A stretch of DNA of 64,000 bases from Azolla caroliniana (taxonomy: Eukaryota; Polypodiophyta): positions 1,612,001-1,676,000 of the forward strand of contig JBHGNT010000008.1 of the NCBI GenBank assembly GCA_043228905.1, read 5' to 3'. The translations under genes were made by a program, and so were the position numbers. Of this stretch, positions 54,133 to 64,000 are shown one piece after another (position 1 is the first letter of the stretch; every line of letters starts with the position of its first letter). The notes under the pieces are model-generated. The model saw only the letters and a program-made list of their open reading frames with translations. It ran no database searches and had not been told where the DNA came from.

Positions 54133-54573
54133 CTACTCAATCTTATTGTTGTGAATTTTATTGGGATCTTGTTTCCTTTCATAAGTTGTTCTATGGGTGC
54201 GATGGTTTACAGAATTTTCTCTGATTGTGATTGTACTATGGAGGCCATATTCCCCAAAGAGGCCATATTTTGTGTGGTTAGGGATCCCATATTCCACAAA
54301 GAGGCTATGGAGGCTAAAGAAAATGCAAAATGGGGTTTCTCCATGAAGAGCGAGATTGGGGTCAATTCATAAAAACCACTTGGAACTAGATAAACATCTA
54401 CAAAATGTGAGATTTATTGACAAAAGCATGATCTTTGTAGTCTTATACTAAGTTCAAGGTTTTCCTCATTGTGAAGGAATTCAAGTAGTAGCATTCTATT
54501 AATTTTGGCTGAATCATCTCTTAAGTGTAGAAAATGATGATAGAACATACGTTACTTCCAATCAGAACCAATG

Positions 54574-54732
54574 AGAACATGGGTATTGAGTAGATGCATG
54601 TGAAAATTGTAGTTCTTTAAATAGACCCTGAGGGGAAGATTGTAGTTCTTTAAATAGAACCAATCAGAACCAATCAGAACATGGGTATTGAGTAGATGCA
54701 TGTGAAAATTGTAGTTCTTTAAATAGACCCCG
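54574..54732. repeat. Direct repeat, 102-bp period, two copies
   Basis: AGAACATGGGTATTGAGTAG starts at 54574 and at 54676 and each copy continues to TTTAAATAGACCC. The rest of 54133-55700 shows no gene; TATG/CATG-rich simple sequence lies at about 55280-55400. Confidence 0.85.
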
Positions 54733-55814
54733 AGGAGAATTGAGGAAAGGTGAGAGAGTCTAAGAACTAATATGGTTTAATGCAAGCATAAAAACAAAAT
54801 TTCCAATGTATAAATACTTGGTACTATAGGACCAACGTTTGATACAAAAACTCATTGAGAATTAGTAATTTCATCAAACCAATAACAAATCCATCATGAA
54901 ACACAACATGTTAGATGAGTAAGGTAGAAGATGTGTGTTGTAGTGAAACCTAGCTTTACATGCTAATTAGAAGTCAGTGTATGTGTACTAATTATTCGTA
55001 ATTGTCAGTTTATTAAGTAGTTGTCATACATGTGATGGCACAACATTGATATTGACATTGGAACCAAGGATGCAAGTCCGAGTGTAAGACACAAAGGCAA
55101 GAGGAAAAGATAGTGGAATCTAAAGCCTTGTGGCCTCACTAGTGGGAGAAGATCCAAACATTGTAAAAGAATACAAAGGTCATTGTTGAGCCTAAGCTTT
55201 AGGCTAGAGTTTCTCGTTTTTCATGAGATTAGTGCTAAATGCTTTATTCTTAAGCCATACTGTAATATTCTTGCATGTGATTGTATGTATGTGTGTTATT
55301 GTATATATTTCTGTATATCTATGTACATATGCATGTATGCATGCATGCATCATGCATGTATGTGTGTGTTTGTCTATGAAGATATGCATCTATGTAGCAT
55401 GCATCTATGTATGAAGAAACAAATAGAAAAAAACAGAACATTAAGCATTAAACACTTCATTAAAGATAGGATGGATTATCACCATCAATGTACACCAACA
55501 ATTATACCAAGAAAAATCATCAGACACCTTTCATTAAGTCATGGTTTGCTTATGGAACAAATGATAATAATAAAAACAGATCATTAAACTACTCTTCATT
55601 AAAGATAGGACTGAAATGTAAATGCAATACATGGGGGGTGGAGATGGGGAAGGACAGCCATACTGTCCGAAACACAATGTTCTCCGATCCCTCTGCTTTA
55701 CATTTATTTTATAGCGAAAAACCAGAAATTACATGATCACAGACACCGGCCAGTCTTGTATGTTACATATGTCTAACATTCAGAAGGGTCGGATCAAAAA
55801 TCAATTCCATATTT

Positions 55815-57110
55815 TCATGCATCCCAGCTAGTAGTTGTGGCATCATCCACGGAGTCGCAAGGGCAAGGACTGGGACACTGACAATCGGAACCACACTTGC
55901 ATACATTTCCAGCAACTGTAGTCATCGTCTTTCTGTTCGAATCCACAAAATCAAAGTCCAGCACAAATGAGAAATTAATTAATTAGTATCCACAATGAAT
56001 TTACACAGGAATACATGTTTTGAGGATTTTAGCCCTCAAACAGATTGTCAAGATTTAGTGAAATCCTCCACATAACATCTTCAGGAATCAGCGCTAGTCT
56101 ACCAACATTTCGCTGTAGTTTCAGCAGCAAAAATGTGGTTTTAACTTTCAACCAGTCGAATAGTATATCATCTTGTTTTGATCGAACAATTCCACATGCT
56201 ATTCTCTAGTTTCAAACAGATTGTTCATAATATACTCTCAACAGAAAAAAGTAGCGTATCATCTTGTTTTGAACGAACAATTCCACATGATATTCTCTAG
56301 TTTCAAACAAATTGTTCATAATATACTCTCAACAGCAAAATGTGGTCCAGTTTTCAACCAGTCTCACAACATCGTCTAGTTTTAAATGATCAATTTCACA
56401 GGATATTGTCTGATTCCAAGAAAATTGTTTAGTATAGGACCTAATTATAACATAAAAGAAGAAATCAAACTTAGGTGAAGAAACTTACGGTCCATCAAGG
56501 CTGGTGTCATCAATGGTATACTTGCCACACCTGCTCAGAATAGTAAACCCAAAGATCAGAAAAAGCAAATACTGATTCGAACAATCGTATAGAACTCAGA
56601 AGAAGCCATGGATTCACAAGCCAAAAACAACAACAAACGGGAAAAAAAAAAAAAAAAAAAAAATCTCAAAAGAATGGAATGGAAAACGCATAATGCAACA
56701 AAGCATCAAGAAGAAAGCAATGGTGATTCACGATACCTCAAAGAATCTGTGGAAACGCATGAGACAATAAATCATGGAGAGAACAGGTCGGCATAATCGA
56801 TTGTCATGAGAAAGATGGGTAAAGAAAGGGTAAAGAAGTTACTTGCAGGGAGAGAGGCTCCCCACAGAAGACACACAACAAAAATCATCAAGAAAGCCAT
56901 GAAAATCGCCAAGAAGGTAAGGTAATTCGCGAAACACAATGCAACAAAATCGCCATGACACAGAGAGAACCTCAATAAGGAAGAACAAAAAGAGTGATGG
57001 AGATGATGAAGGAAACATGTCAGGCGTAAACTGTGGTATACTACTTACTTGCAGCTGCTACCACAACCGCAGCTGGAGCCACAGCTGCATCCAGAGCCAC
57101 AGCCAGACAT
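55815..57110 (-). CDS. Plant metallothionein (three exons)
   Basis: Exons 57049-57110, 56489-56530 and 55815-55932 join at GT-AG introns (GTAAGT donors at both) into 73 codons ending TGA. The protein is small and has 13 Cys in two clusters. Cys 4, 8, 10, 14, 16, 20, 22 come first (CSCGSSCGCGSSCKC), then a linker without Cys (KYTIDDTSLDGP and on), then Cys 46, 48, 52, 54, 58, 60 (CKCGSDCQCPSPCPC). No other motif is needed for metal binding through Cys thiolates; such proteins buffer Zn and Cu in the cytosol. The linker is short and the C-terminus has a 13-residue acidic, Cys-free end, so it does not fit one angiosperm type cleanly. A TATA box lies 139 bp upstream. An AATAAA on the minus strand is at 55703-55708. 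Confidence 0.93.
56150..56350. repeat. 91-bp tandem duplication in metallothionein intron 2
   Basis: ATCATCTTGTTTTGANCGAAC begins at 56167 and 56258, and both copies continue through TTCATAATATACTCTCAACA. Confidence 0.85.
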
Positions 57111-57244
57111 GGTGTACTGACAATTAAATTTGTATATATGGATCGAAGAAGAGGAGGAGGAGGAGAAGGATCGATGGAAAAGCTCTGCAATTCGATCAGA
57201 GGATGAAGCTGGATGGAGCTGAATCTTCCATAGCCTTCCTTGGC

Positions 57245-57253
57245 TTTATATAG
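57245..57253 (-). promoter_or_regulatory. TATA box of the metallothionein gene
   Basis: CTATATAAAG on the minus strand, about 140 bp before the ATG, implying a 5' leader of roughly 105-110 bases. Confidence 0.75.
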
Positions 57254-57264
57254 AGGGGCAGGGT

Positions 57265-57279
57265 GGGGGGGGGGGGGGG
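57265..57279 (-). promoter_or_regulatory. C15 tract just upstream of the TATA box
   Basis: A run of 15 C on the gene strand (G on plus), with GGG and GGGG runs beside it at 57255-57263, lies 12-27 bp upstream of the TATA box. It could form a G-quadruplex or i-motif. Confidence 0.6.
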
Positions 57280-57283
57280 CACT

Positions 57284-57558
57284 GCCACGTGGACAGTGCC
57301 ACGTCATGCCCAGTGCCACGTCGTCCGTCCTATGTCACGGCATCATTTCATGCCACAACCGTTCGTTCCATGCCACGTAGGCATCTTGCGCCACATCATT
57401 TCATGCCACAACCGTCGTTTCATGCCACGTAGGCATCTTGTGCCACATCATTTCATGCCACAACCGTTGTTTCATGCCATGTAGGCATCTTGTGCCACAT
57501 AATCCTCTTTTCATATGCCACATCATTTCATGCCACGTAGGCATCTTGTGCCACGTAA
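57284..57558 (-). promoter_or_regulatory. Minisatellite promoter array with ACGTGGC (ABRE/G-box) elements
   Basis: On the gene strand ACGTGGC occurs at about 57284-57290 (within CCACGTGGC), 57298-57304, 57315-57321, 57372-57378, 57424-57430, 57532-57538 and 57550-57556. One degenerate copy (ATGTGGC-like) is at 57475-57487. From 57341 on they sit in a roughly 53-bp repeat starting CATCATTTCATGCCAC at 57341, 57394, 57446 and 57521. ACGTGGC is the core bound by bZIP factors of the abscisic-acid response in plants. Confidence 0.75.
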
Positions 57559-57599
57559 TCCTCTTTTCGTGTGTGTGTGTGTGTGTGTGTTTTATCGTT

Positions 57600-60500
57600 C
57601 TTCTTCTTCTTCTTTGAAGTCATTTGTCCTCTCGTTGGGCGGGGCATGCTGGAGTCGCATGAGGAGAGGAATGAGTACCCACCCAACCGTGGAGCGGCCT
57701 GAGAGCAGCCTTCATCAGCTCAATCCCGAGAATTGTGAACTCAACTCATGTGCTCTTCCCACCCCCTAGGACAAGGGTATAAGGTCGTCGGGTTTCATAC
57801 TCATCTTGATTAGGTTATAAAGCTTGGGTTCTATGAGGTCTATCTTGTGTTTGTTGTCCATTCCGTAAGAGTGGCTTGGTCGAACAAGAGGAGATGCATT
57901 TATTTACCTATGGGGGGAGAGGGAATTCCTCAGATCGTCCAACTATATGCGTCAATGTGTTGGAGGCACCCTTCCATTGAGCTTTCTTTGTCTACATATG
58001 AGTATATATGCAAAATTTGTTGTGTCCCCCAATAGGAGGGACCAGATATGGCATAAATCTTGTTCTCATACGTCACCTTAATGGTGGCAAGTAGCCCATA
58101 GGCATTGACTAGCACTCGCTTTTCTTATTCTTGCCAATCCTCATTGGGCAAAGATCAAACTCAATTCACCATGAAAATGGTTTGATCTCTGGTAGGTTTT
58201 CCATAGTTGTCTAGATCTACCTTACGTTGGTGGTTTCCCATTCTTTTGCTCAAAAATGGTTCTTACATGTGTACTGAGCCATGATAGCATATGATATATG
58301 GCACATGTCATCGCTTCATGCTATAGGAGTGTTGTGGTCAATTTCCAAAACAGACAAGATCTTATACGGACATTGGTGGATCTCATACACAACATGGGGA
58401 ATCAAAACATACTCTAAATTTAATTGGTTGCACTCTAATTATAAGATGCTTTGAGAATCCCGATGCACTCTTTATGTTAACGGCCCTAGAGGGTGAGACC
58501 CTTTCCATCATCCATTTGTCTAATACAAATGGAATAATTTGTTTACCTCAAAATCATATAAAACTTGTGTGTCTCTTTTCTTCCTCAAATTCATCAAGGT
58601 AAACATTTTCTTTGCTATCCTAACTTTGTTGCAAATAGTGAAGCGACATGAAAATACATTTTAATATGATACATCGGTATGTGTAATGGTTTGTTTATCA
58701 TTTTTAGGGATGCATTCGTTGGAATCTCATCACATTTTTACACTTTTATTGTCTAGAAGACATTGCCTATGAAATTACATGCATGCTTATGTGTCATATA
58801 TTTTCCTACATCAAGGATGAAATGGAACATTTGACTCATTAAACAAAACAAAACTTCAGATTATTTACATATCTTTACTTCGTCAGAATCACACAAGCAT
58901 GATGATGACTTTTTTACATGCCCAACCATTCTACACTTGGTTCATAAAGCAATGACACTAATCTTTTGCTAAGATTCATATTTTCTAGATATTTTTAATT
59001 TGTCATTGAGCCTCATTTGTATGCCGATTTGTCGATATCAAATTTTGTGTGGTAGAATTATATAGACACTTATGTCGTTTCAAGTTATATTAGATCATAT
59101 ATGCATTTGTATATTTATCATCAGCCAATAATTAAGGCATGCAAATATGTACAACCCGTAAGCTCACACATATGGAAACTTGAAAAGCATTTTCTATGAA
59201 CAAATTTTCTCAAGCATAGCGTTCCAATGTTTGTGGAGAGGATTCTCTCATGAGCTTCCTTTAGGGTTTAGTTGATTACAAGAAATCAAACATATTGAGA
59301 AGATCACTTTACACCAAGGACGTTGTTATGGGTTCAAATAATTGAGATCCCACACACAAAAGTTGAGTGTTTTTTTTCTCATGGGCATTCTATAACAATG
59401 AAAAATAATGACACATTGAAATGTAGGTACTAGGTACTATGCTGCCTTTATTCTCTCCCATCCATCAAATCAAAGGTTTATTCCTAGTGTTTGTGAGTAT
59501 CAATAAATATAAAAAAAGAAATGCACCACACTCATCAAAAGAAAGCGGAGACATAAGAATCAACTAGATGAGGAAAATGTTAAAAAACTAAGTCCAAACA
59601 AAAATGTGTGATGGATGCCATCGGAACTTACCTACATGTATTTACGTCACATTTATTTTGTGATAGTGTTTGGCGAGCAAGTTGGTTGAGACAAAAATAA
59701 TAAAAAATAAGGAGTTCTTTTTTAGTACCAAGGGGTATAGGTTTCCCCCGGCAATAATGAAGCCAAATATTCAAGACAAATTAATTTTAGCCACCAAGGA
59801 ATCCTTTTAGTGTCGAGGGCCACACATCACTTCAGTGTCAAGGTGACACAGAATTTCCGGGTGGACACTATGCAAGTGATATACATCGCATGTTAGGTCA
59901 AGCTTCACATGCTACCTCGTGATTTACCTATAGTTGCCCAAACAAACTATTTCCAATCATTGTCATGTTCATTAATGGAAACCACGTCTAAGTTCTACTT
60001 TAGCAAAGTATGGGACTATTACTCTAGCTATCACATCAAACAAAAATTGGTCATTGTTTGAGATACCTCGAACCTAACTTTGCATAGACATTGCAATAAA
60101 AATTAATCTATAAGAACATGTCGAAATAATACTCTCATTTTGGGTAAGTGGATAATCAAGACAACAATGTTGCCATTAAAAGGCTAAGAAATAAACAGAA
60201 AGAACCCAAAAAGTTGAAGAGATTAGGCATGGACAATATAGAGAGTACACCCAACAAGGTGTTGGGACCAAGCAATAAACATGAAGATAAAGAGAGGAAT
60301 GTCATATGGAAAGATAGAATTCAATAATTATGAGGGGGTTATAGAGTAGATAAGTTAGGTATTCAAATGAAGGTCTAAACCTTCAAATGGAAACTCTATT
60401 ATGGCAATGCATTAGTTGATGCTTTTTGGAGCTTAAGTCATGTGAATATTGCTCTTTTAACGTTGTAAAATTTGTCCATGCACCTATGAAGACATCAACT

Positions 60501-62315
60501 AGTCTAGTCTTGTAGACATCAACTTCTACAACTTGTTGAGGATAGCAAGTTCAACTTGCTAAGCTATGGTTTTTGAGGGGAAGAAGAATTCATGATAGCA
60601 ATGGATTCTCTTATCATCTTCAAGGAACCTCAATGAAAATATTTAGCTATGCCAATGTTGTGAGGTTTTGCAAGAACGGTGCAAAGATTGTGAGAAGATA
60701 AGAGTAGTTTGGGGTATTTTAATAAAAATTTAAGGCTAGGTTTAAGCATGTGAAACAACTAAATAGGGAAAAGGTGAGATGAAAGGAGGGAAACCAAGGA
60801 TCAACATCGCACCTACCTAGGTTAAAGACAAAGTTGGGTCTAGGTCTCAAGCGATCCTAGGTTAGAAACTGCGTTAAGTGGAAGGTTGAGGAATGTAGTA
60901 TGTAGTGGCAGTTGTTGTTGTATCGACTATCTTTAGCGAATGGTTGACTCTTTCTGCATCGCCGCCCATTGGGTTTGAAGGTTCAAGGAAAAGAGAAAGC
61001 AAGTTGAGATTCTATAGGAACAAAGTAATTTGAGGATATCCCTGATTTGATGTGGCAAGTCTACAATTGATAGCTTTGTCACCTTGGTTGTCGTAAGTAA
61101 TAATTATCTCTCATTCTCACACTCTCTGCTTGTATAGCCTTGATGAGATCTAACCTTCCAAGCAAAATGGATTTAGCATGCTTTGTAACTTGTTCTTCTA
61201 GGATATATTGATGTTATCTTTGCATGGGTACCTAGTTTGGAAAAAGCACACGTCACTCTCTCATCATTGTTACCCATTATCCTACCATCTTTTATTTGGT
61301 GTGGCAAGTTTATAATCAATGACTTTGTCCCCTTTGTTGTCATAAGTCTCCCATGTGCCCATGTGGTTTACTATCCCCCTCGAATTTCTTTTTGTTTGCC
61401 ACCAAATCCTAGGCCTCTATCTCCAAACATTTGGAAGCAAATAATAATTTCTCATTCTATCTTATTTTATAGCCTTATTTTCCAAAACAGAAAAAGAAAA
61501 AAAGATACTACATTAGTATTAAAAATGCCCTAAGGCTATACATACAAGATGTATCTTATTTTATAGCCTTCATGAGCTCTCTTCCGACTAAAAATGAATT
61601 TTGCATGCATTGCAAGTTGCAACTTGCTCTTCTAACAAATACTTGCCCTTATCTTTACATGGGTACAAGTCGATTTCTCATCATCATTCTTTACCCCTCA
61701 CAATTTTCTTTATGGATATCAAATTGTTGACCTTTTTAACAACACCGGGTAGCTCTTGTCGTAAAGTGATTGTCATGATGAGAGCGTTCTTCCTCTTGAT
61801 TGCATCTTCACCTTCATATCCCATATTATTGTTCGAGAAGCCCACATGGTTCACCACATTAATTTTCCCTCCTTTCCTTTGTCTTCTAGGTTCACAATCA
61901 TTCTTTCTACAATATCTAAATGAACCACCTAATCCACCAGGTTCTTTTTATCCTCATGTCATTCTTTCGTTTGCATGTAGTGAGATGGTCATCACTCCCA
62001 TTGGGTATACCCTTTTTCCACGATGTTCGTGCCACCATTTCCTTTTTTGTTGAGCCAAATAACGTTAATTTCTCTTTCCTTTTTGTGCTTCTTTCAATTA
62101 CAAATTTCACCCTAACCTTCTTCTCCTCCCAATAGTTTTCTTTTTTCGGTGCAAAGCTATCTCACAACTCATTGTAGTCTTCACCATATGACCCAACTTT
62201 ATACCTTCTCTTTTATCGTCCGTCATTGAGATCCTCCCTTTCATTCATCCTTTCATTATATCTTGAACTTTTCCCTTCTTTCACTTTATTTTAGCTCAAA
62301 TGTGGAGTGACTTTG
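57600..62315. other. Long intergenic stretch without a recognised gene
   Basis: AT-rich; no ORF has conserved motifs or a plausible exon chain. Weak, diverged repetition occurs in 60980-61680. Phrases such as GTGGCAAGTYTA(C/T)AAT...ATAGCTTTGTC and CTTATCTTTACATGGGTA recur there two or three times. Most short ORFs come from low-complexity sequence. Confidence 0.5.
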
Positions 62316-62423
62316 TGTTGAGGGAGCAAGCTCAACCGAATCCGGATCGGCTGGATAAGCCAGAGCCGGATCATATCCGGATTGGTGTTTGGATGATATC
62401 CGGAACCAGGAGCTGGATCGGAG
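62316..62423 (+). mobile_element. Start of a family A LTR, cut by element D
   Basis: TGTTGAGGGAGCAAGCTCAA and the following GATCGGCTGGATAAGCCAGA match the start of the A3 3' LTR (53038). The match ends at 62423, where the D LTR begins. The rest of the A LTR would lie beyond the window. Confidence 0.75.
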
Positions 62424-62512
62424 TGTTGGGGACAAGGTCATCAGTGCGGAAGAACAAACAACATTTGTGACGTTGAAGGACTTGTGTATGAGAATGAACA
62501 AGATACACACAC

Positions 62513-62582
<70 letters not shown>

Positions 62583-62778
62583 GCACAAAGAAACGTTTTA
62601 TTTCTTTATAGCAACAGTTACAAATGACAACCAACAACACTTACTAAAGGTTACAAAGTCACTTTATATAGTGACTATCCTAGGGCAACTGCCCTTTATG
62701 CTATTTACAGAAATAGCCCAAACTTGGGCTGTCCAAAGGGACAGTGTGAATACGGCCATTATACATTCATATTCGACA
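62424..62778 (-). repeat. D 3' LTR with long GA/CT microsatellite
   Basis: 355 bp; contains an uninterrupted AG run of about 33 units (62514-62579) on the plus strand. Confidence 0.85.
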
Positions 62779-62973
62779 CTCCCCCGTAATGGGCGTATAC
62801 ATGGGTTATCTGAAACTACAGGTATATACAAGGTTTATCAGATAGATCGGTTTTGTTCGAGTCGGCAAGATCTGAAGACAAAAGACCGAACCGGTCGGGT
62901 CGGAAGAGCAGAAGCCGATCCTCAAAGGACTGATGTCGGTTGTCCAAAACCATCCTGTGTTGTGTGTCCGACT

Positions 62974-64000
62974 TTAACTAGAACGATTTTTCGTTACGCC
63001 CATCTGGTGCCGAAGGAACCGGAAGCGATCCGCCAAGAGACACTTGGTCATTCCATCTGCGACATTATCGGTTGTGGATATCTTCTCGAGACCGATTTTC
63101 CTTGAAATGACGCAGTCCCGAACAAAGTGATATCGAACGTCGATATGCTTGGAGGCGTTGTGGTGAACCGGATTTTTTGACAAAGCAACAACACCCTGAC
63201 TGTTGCTCTAGAAAACTGGAGCCGAGTTGCGGTTGACTTGTCGAAACGTGTGGCTCAGGCGACCGAGCCATAAAGCTTCTTTTGCCGCGTCGGACGCAGC
63301 TATATATTCCGCTTCGGTCGTTGAGGTGACTGTGCACTCTTGAAGTTTCGACTTACACAAGATTGCTCCATTTCCGAATGGGTTGTTGATTTCTGACTGT
63401 CCATGCAGCTGGCGAAGTCCGAGTCGGTGTAACCGACTACGCATGAGGTTGAGTTCGGGCCAAAGAGAATGCCGTGGTCTTTTGTGCCAGCTAGATATTT
63501 GAACACATGCTTGATTGCGTTCTAGTGCGATCGGCCTGGGTTGTGCATGAATCTGCTGACAACTCCTACGACATGAGAAATATCAGGCCGTGTCGTGACC
63601 ATCGCGTACATAAGGGAGCCGACTGCTGGTGCATACAGTACTGACTTCATATCTTCCCCCTCTAGACCGGATGTCGGGCAGTCTCGCTGAGACAACCGAA
63701 GGTTAATGGGGAGCGGGGTCAAAGCAGACTTGGCCGAGTGCATGTTGAAGCGTTCCAAGACACGTCCGATGTAGTCGGTTTGAGACAAGAAAAGTTGTCG
63801 TTTATTGCGATGCCGGCTAATCTTCATACCAAGTATGTGTCTTGCTAGACCGAGGTCCTTCCTGGCAAACTTCAACCGCAGTTTCCGAACGAGTTCGGTG
63901 AGCTCTCCAGCATGTCGGCCGGAGAGTAGCATGTCGTCCACGTAAATGATGAGGAAGACGAGAGACCTGTCTTGAGCTGTTTTGGTGAAGAGACAGTGGT
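62974..64000 (-). pseudogene. D reverse transcriptase and RNase H
   Basis: From the window edge toward the left, RT shows the YVDDML box (MDDMLLSGRHAGEL at 63941), FARKDLGLARHILGMKISRH and YAPAVGSLMYAMVTTRPDIS. RNase H follows in other frames (GILFGPNSTSCVVGYTDSDF, TVTSTTEAEYIAASDAAKEA, KNPVHHNASKHIDVRYHFVR, ADGMTKCLL). At least two frameshifts lie between 63183 and 63520. The 5' part of the element is outside the window. Confidence 0.88.

Larger units (their letters stand above)
62424..64000 (-). mobile_element. Ty1/copia element D (3' part, runs off the window)
   Basis: The 3' LTR (62424-62778, minus orientation TGTCGAATATG to GTCCCCAACA) is preceded by PPT ATTACGGGGGAG. RNase H and RT follow to the window end. 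It differs from A and C in LTR and pol sequence. The target duplication cannot be checked. Confidence 0.88.

Noticed and set aside
57041-57319. 92-codon minus ORF over the metallothionein start and promoter
   Set aside because: It covers the TATA box, poly-C tract and antisense-frame leader, and it ignores the clear ATG and GTAAGT donor of exon 1.
62389-63105. 238-codon plus-strand ORF with a long RERE repeat
   Set aside because: It runs across the D LTR and its AG microsatellite and opposite the RNase H frame; no conserved motif.

Overview
This is nuclear DNA of a land plant. The sequence shows GT-AG introns, a plant metallothionein, tropinone-reductase-like dehydrogenases, a PPR fragment and stacked LTR retrotransposons. 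No gene pins down the lineage. A Penelope-like element and an intron-bearing N4/N6-type DNA-methyltransferase-like reading frame would be unusual in a flowering plant, so a lycophyte, fern, bryophyte or gymnosperm is favoured; this is inference. Five Ty1/copia groups are called families A, C, D and E here (A with four copies, C with three), and two Ty3/gypsy elements are called B1 and B2.

Layout. 1-3.0 kb: broken fragments of copia families A, C and E. 3.17-13.97 kb: copia element C1 with target duplication GAATG, carrying the chromodomain gypsy element B1 (4.71-10.20 kb) inside its gag-pol. 14-24 kb: a tandem cluster of tropinone-reductase-like SDR copies on the minus strand. It has one intact five-exon gene (21,558-23,581), one pseudogene lacking exons 3-4 (15,814-16,542) and an exon-1 relic near 20.3 kb, mixed with a LINE relic, a family A LTR and a hAT-type MITE in an intron. 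24.3-31.4 kb: a foldback-like repeat, then a LINE relic split by copia element A1 (26,300-31,155, target duplication GACAA).

33.1-34.4 kb: the three-exon 3' part of a methyltransferase-like gene. 34.4-43.3 kb: gypsy B2 (minus), split by copia C2 (minus). 43.4-45.16 kb: a Penelope-like element (minus). 45.15-53.51 kb: copia A3 (plus), split by the nearly full-length copia A2 (minus, target duplication GTTAC). 53.9-54.1 kb: a PPR fragment. 55.8-57.6 kb: a complete three-exon metallothionein gene (minus) with a TATA box, a poly-C tract and a minisatellite carrying repeated ACGTGGC boxes. 57.6-62.3 kb: no recognisable gene. 62.3-64 kb: copia D (minus) inserted in a family A LTR and running off the window.

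Only the SDR gene and the metallothionein gene look intact and functional. Nearly everything else is transposon in several layers of nesting. The order of insertion can be read from target duplications and restored reading frames: B1 is younger than C1, A2 than A3, A1 than the LINE, and C2 than B2. The least usual items are the methyltransferase-like gene, the Penelope-like element, and an extra basic C-terminal region in family A pol whose stop codon lies inside the 3' LTR.
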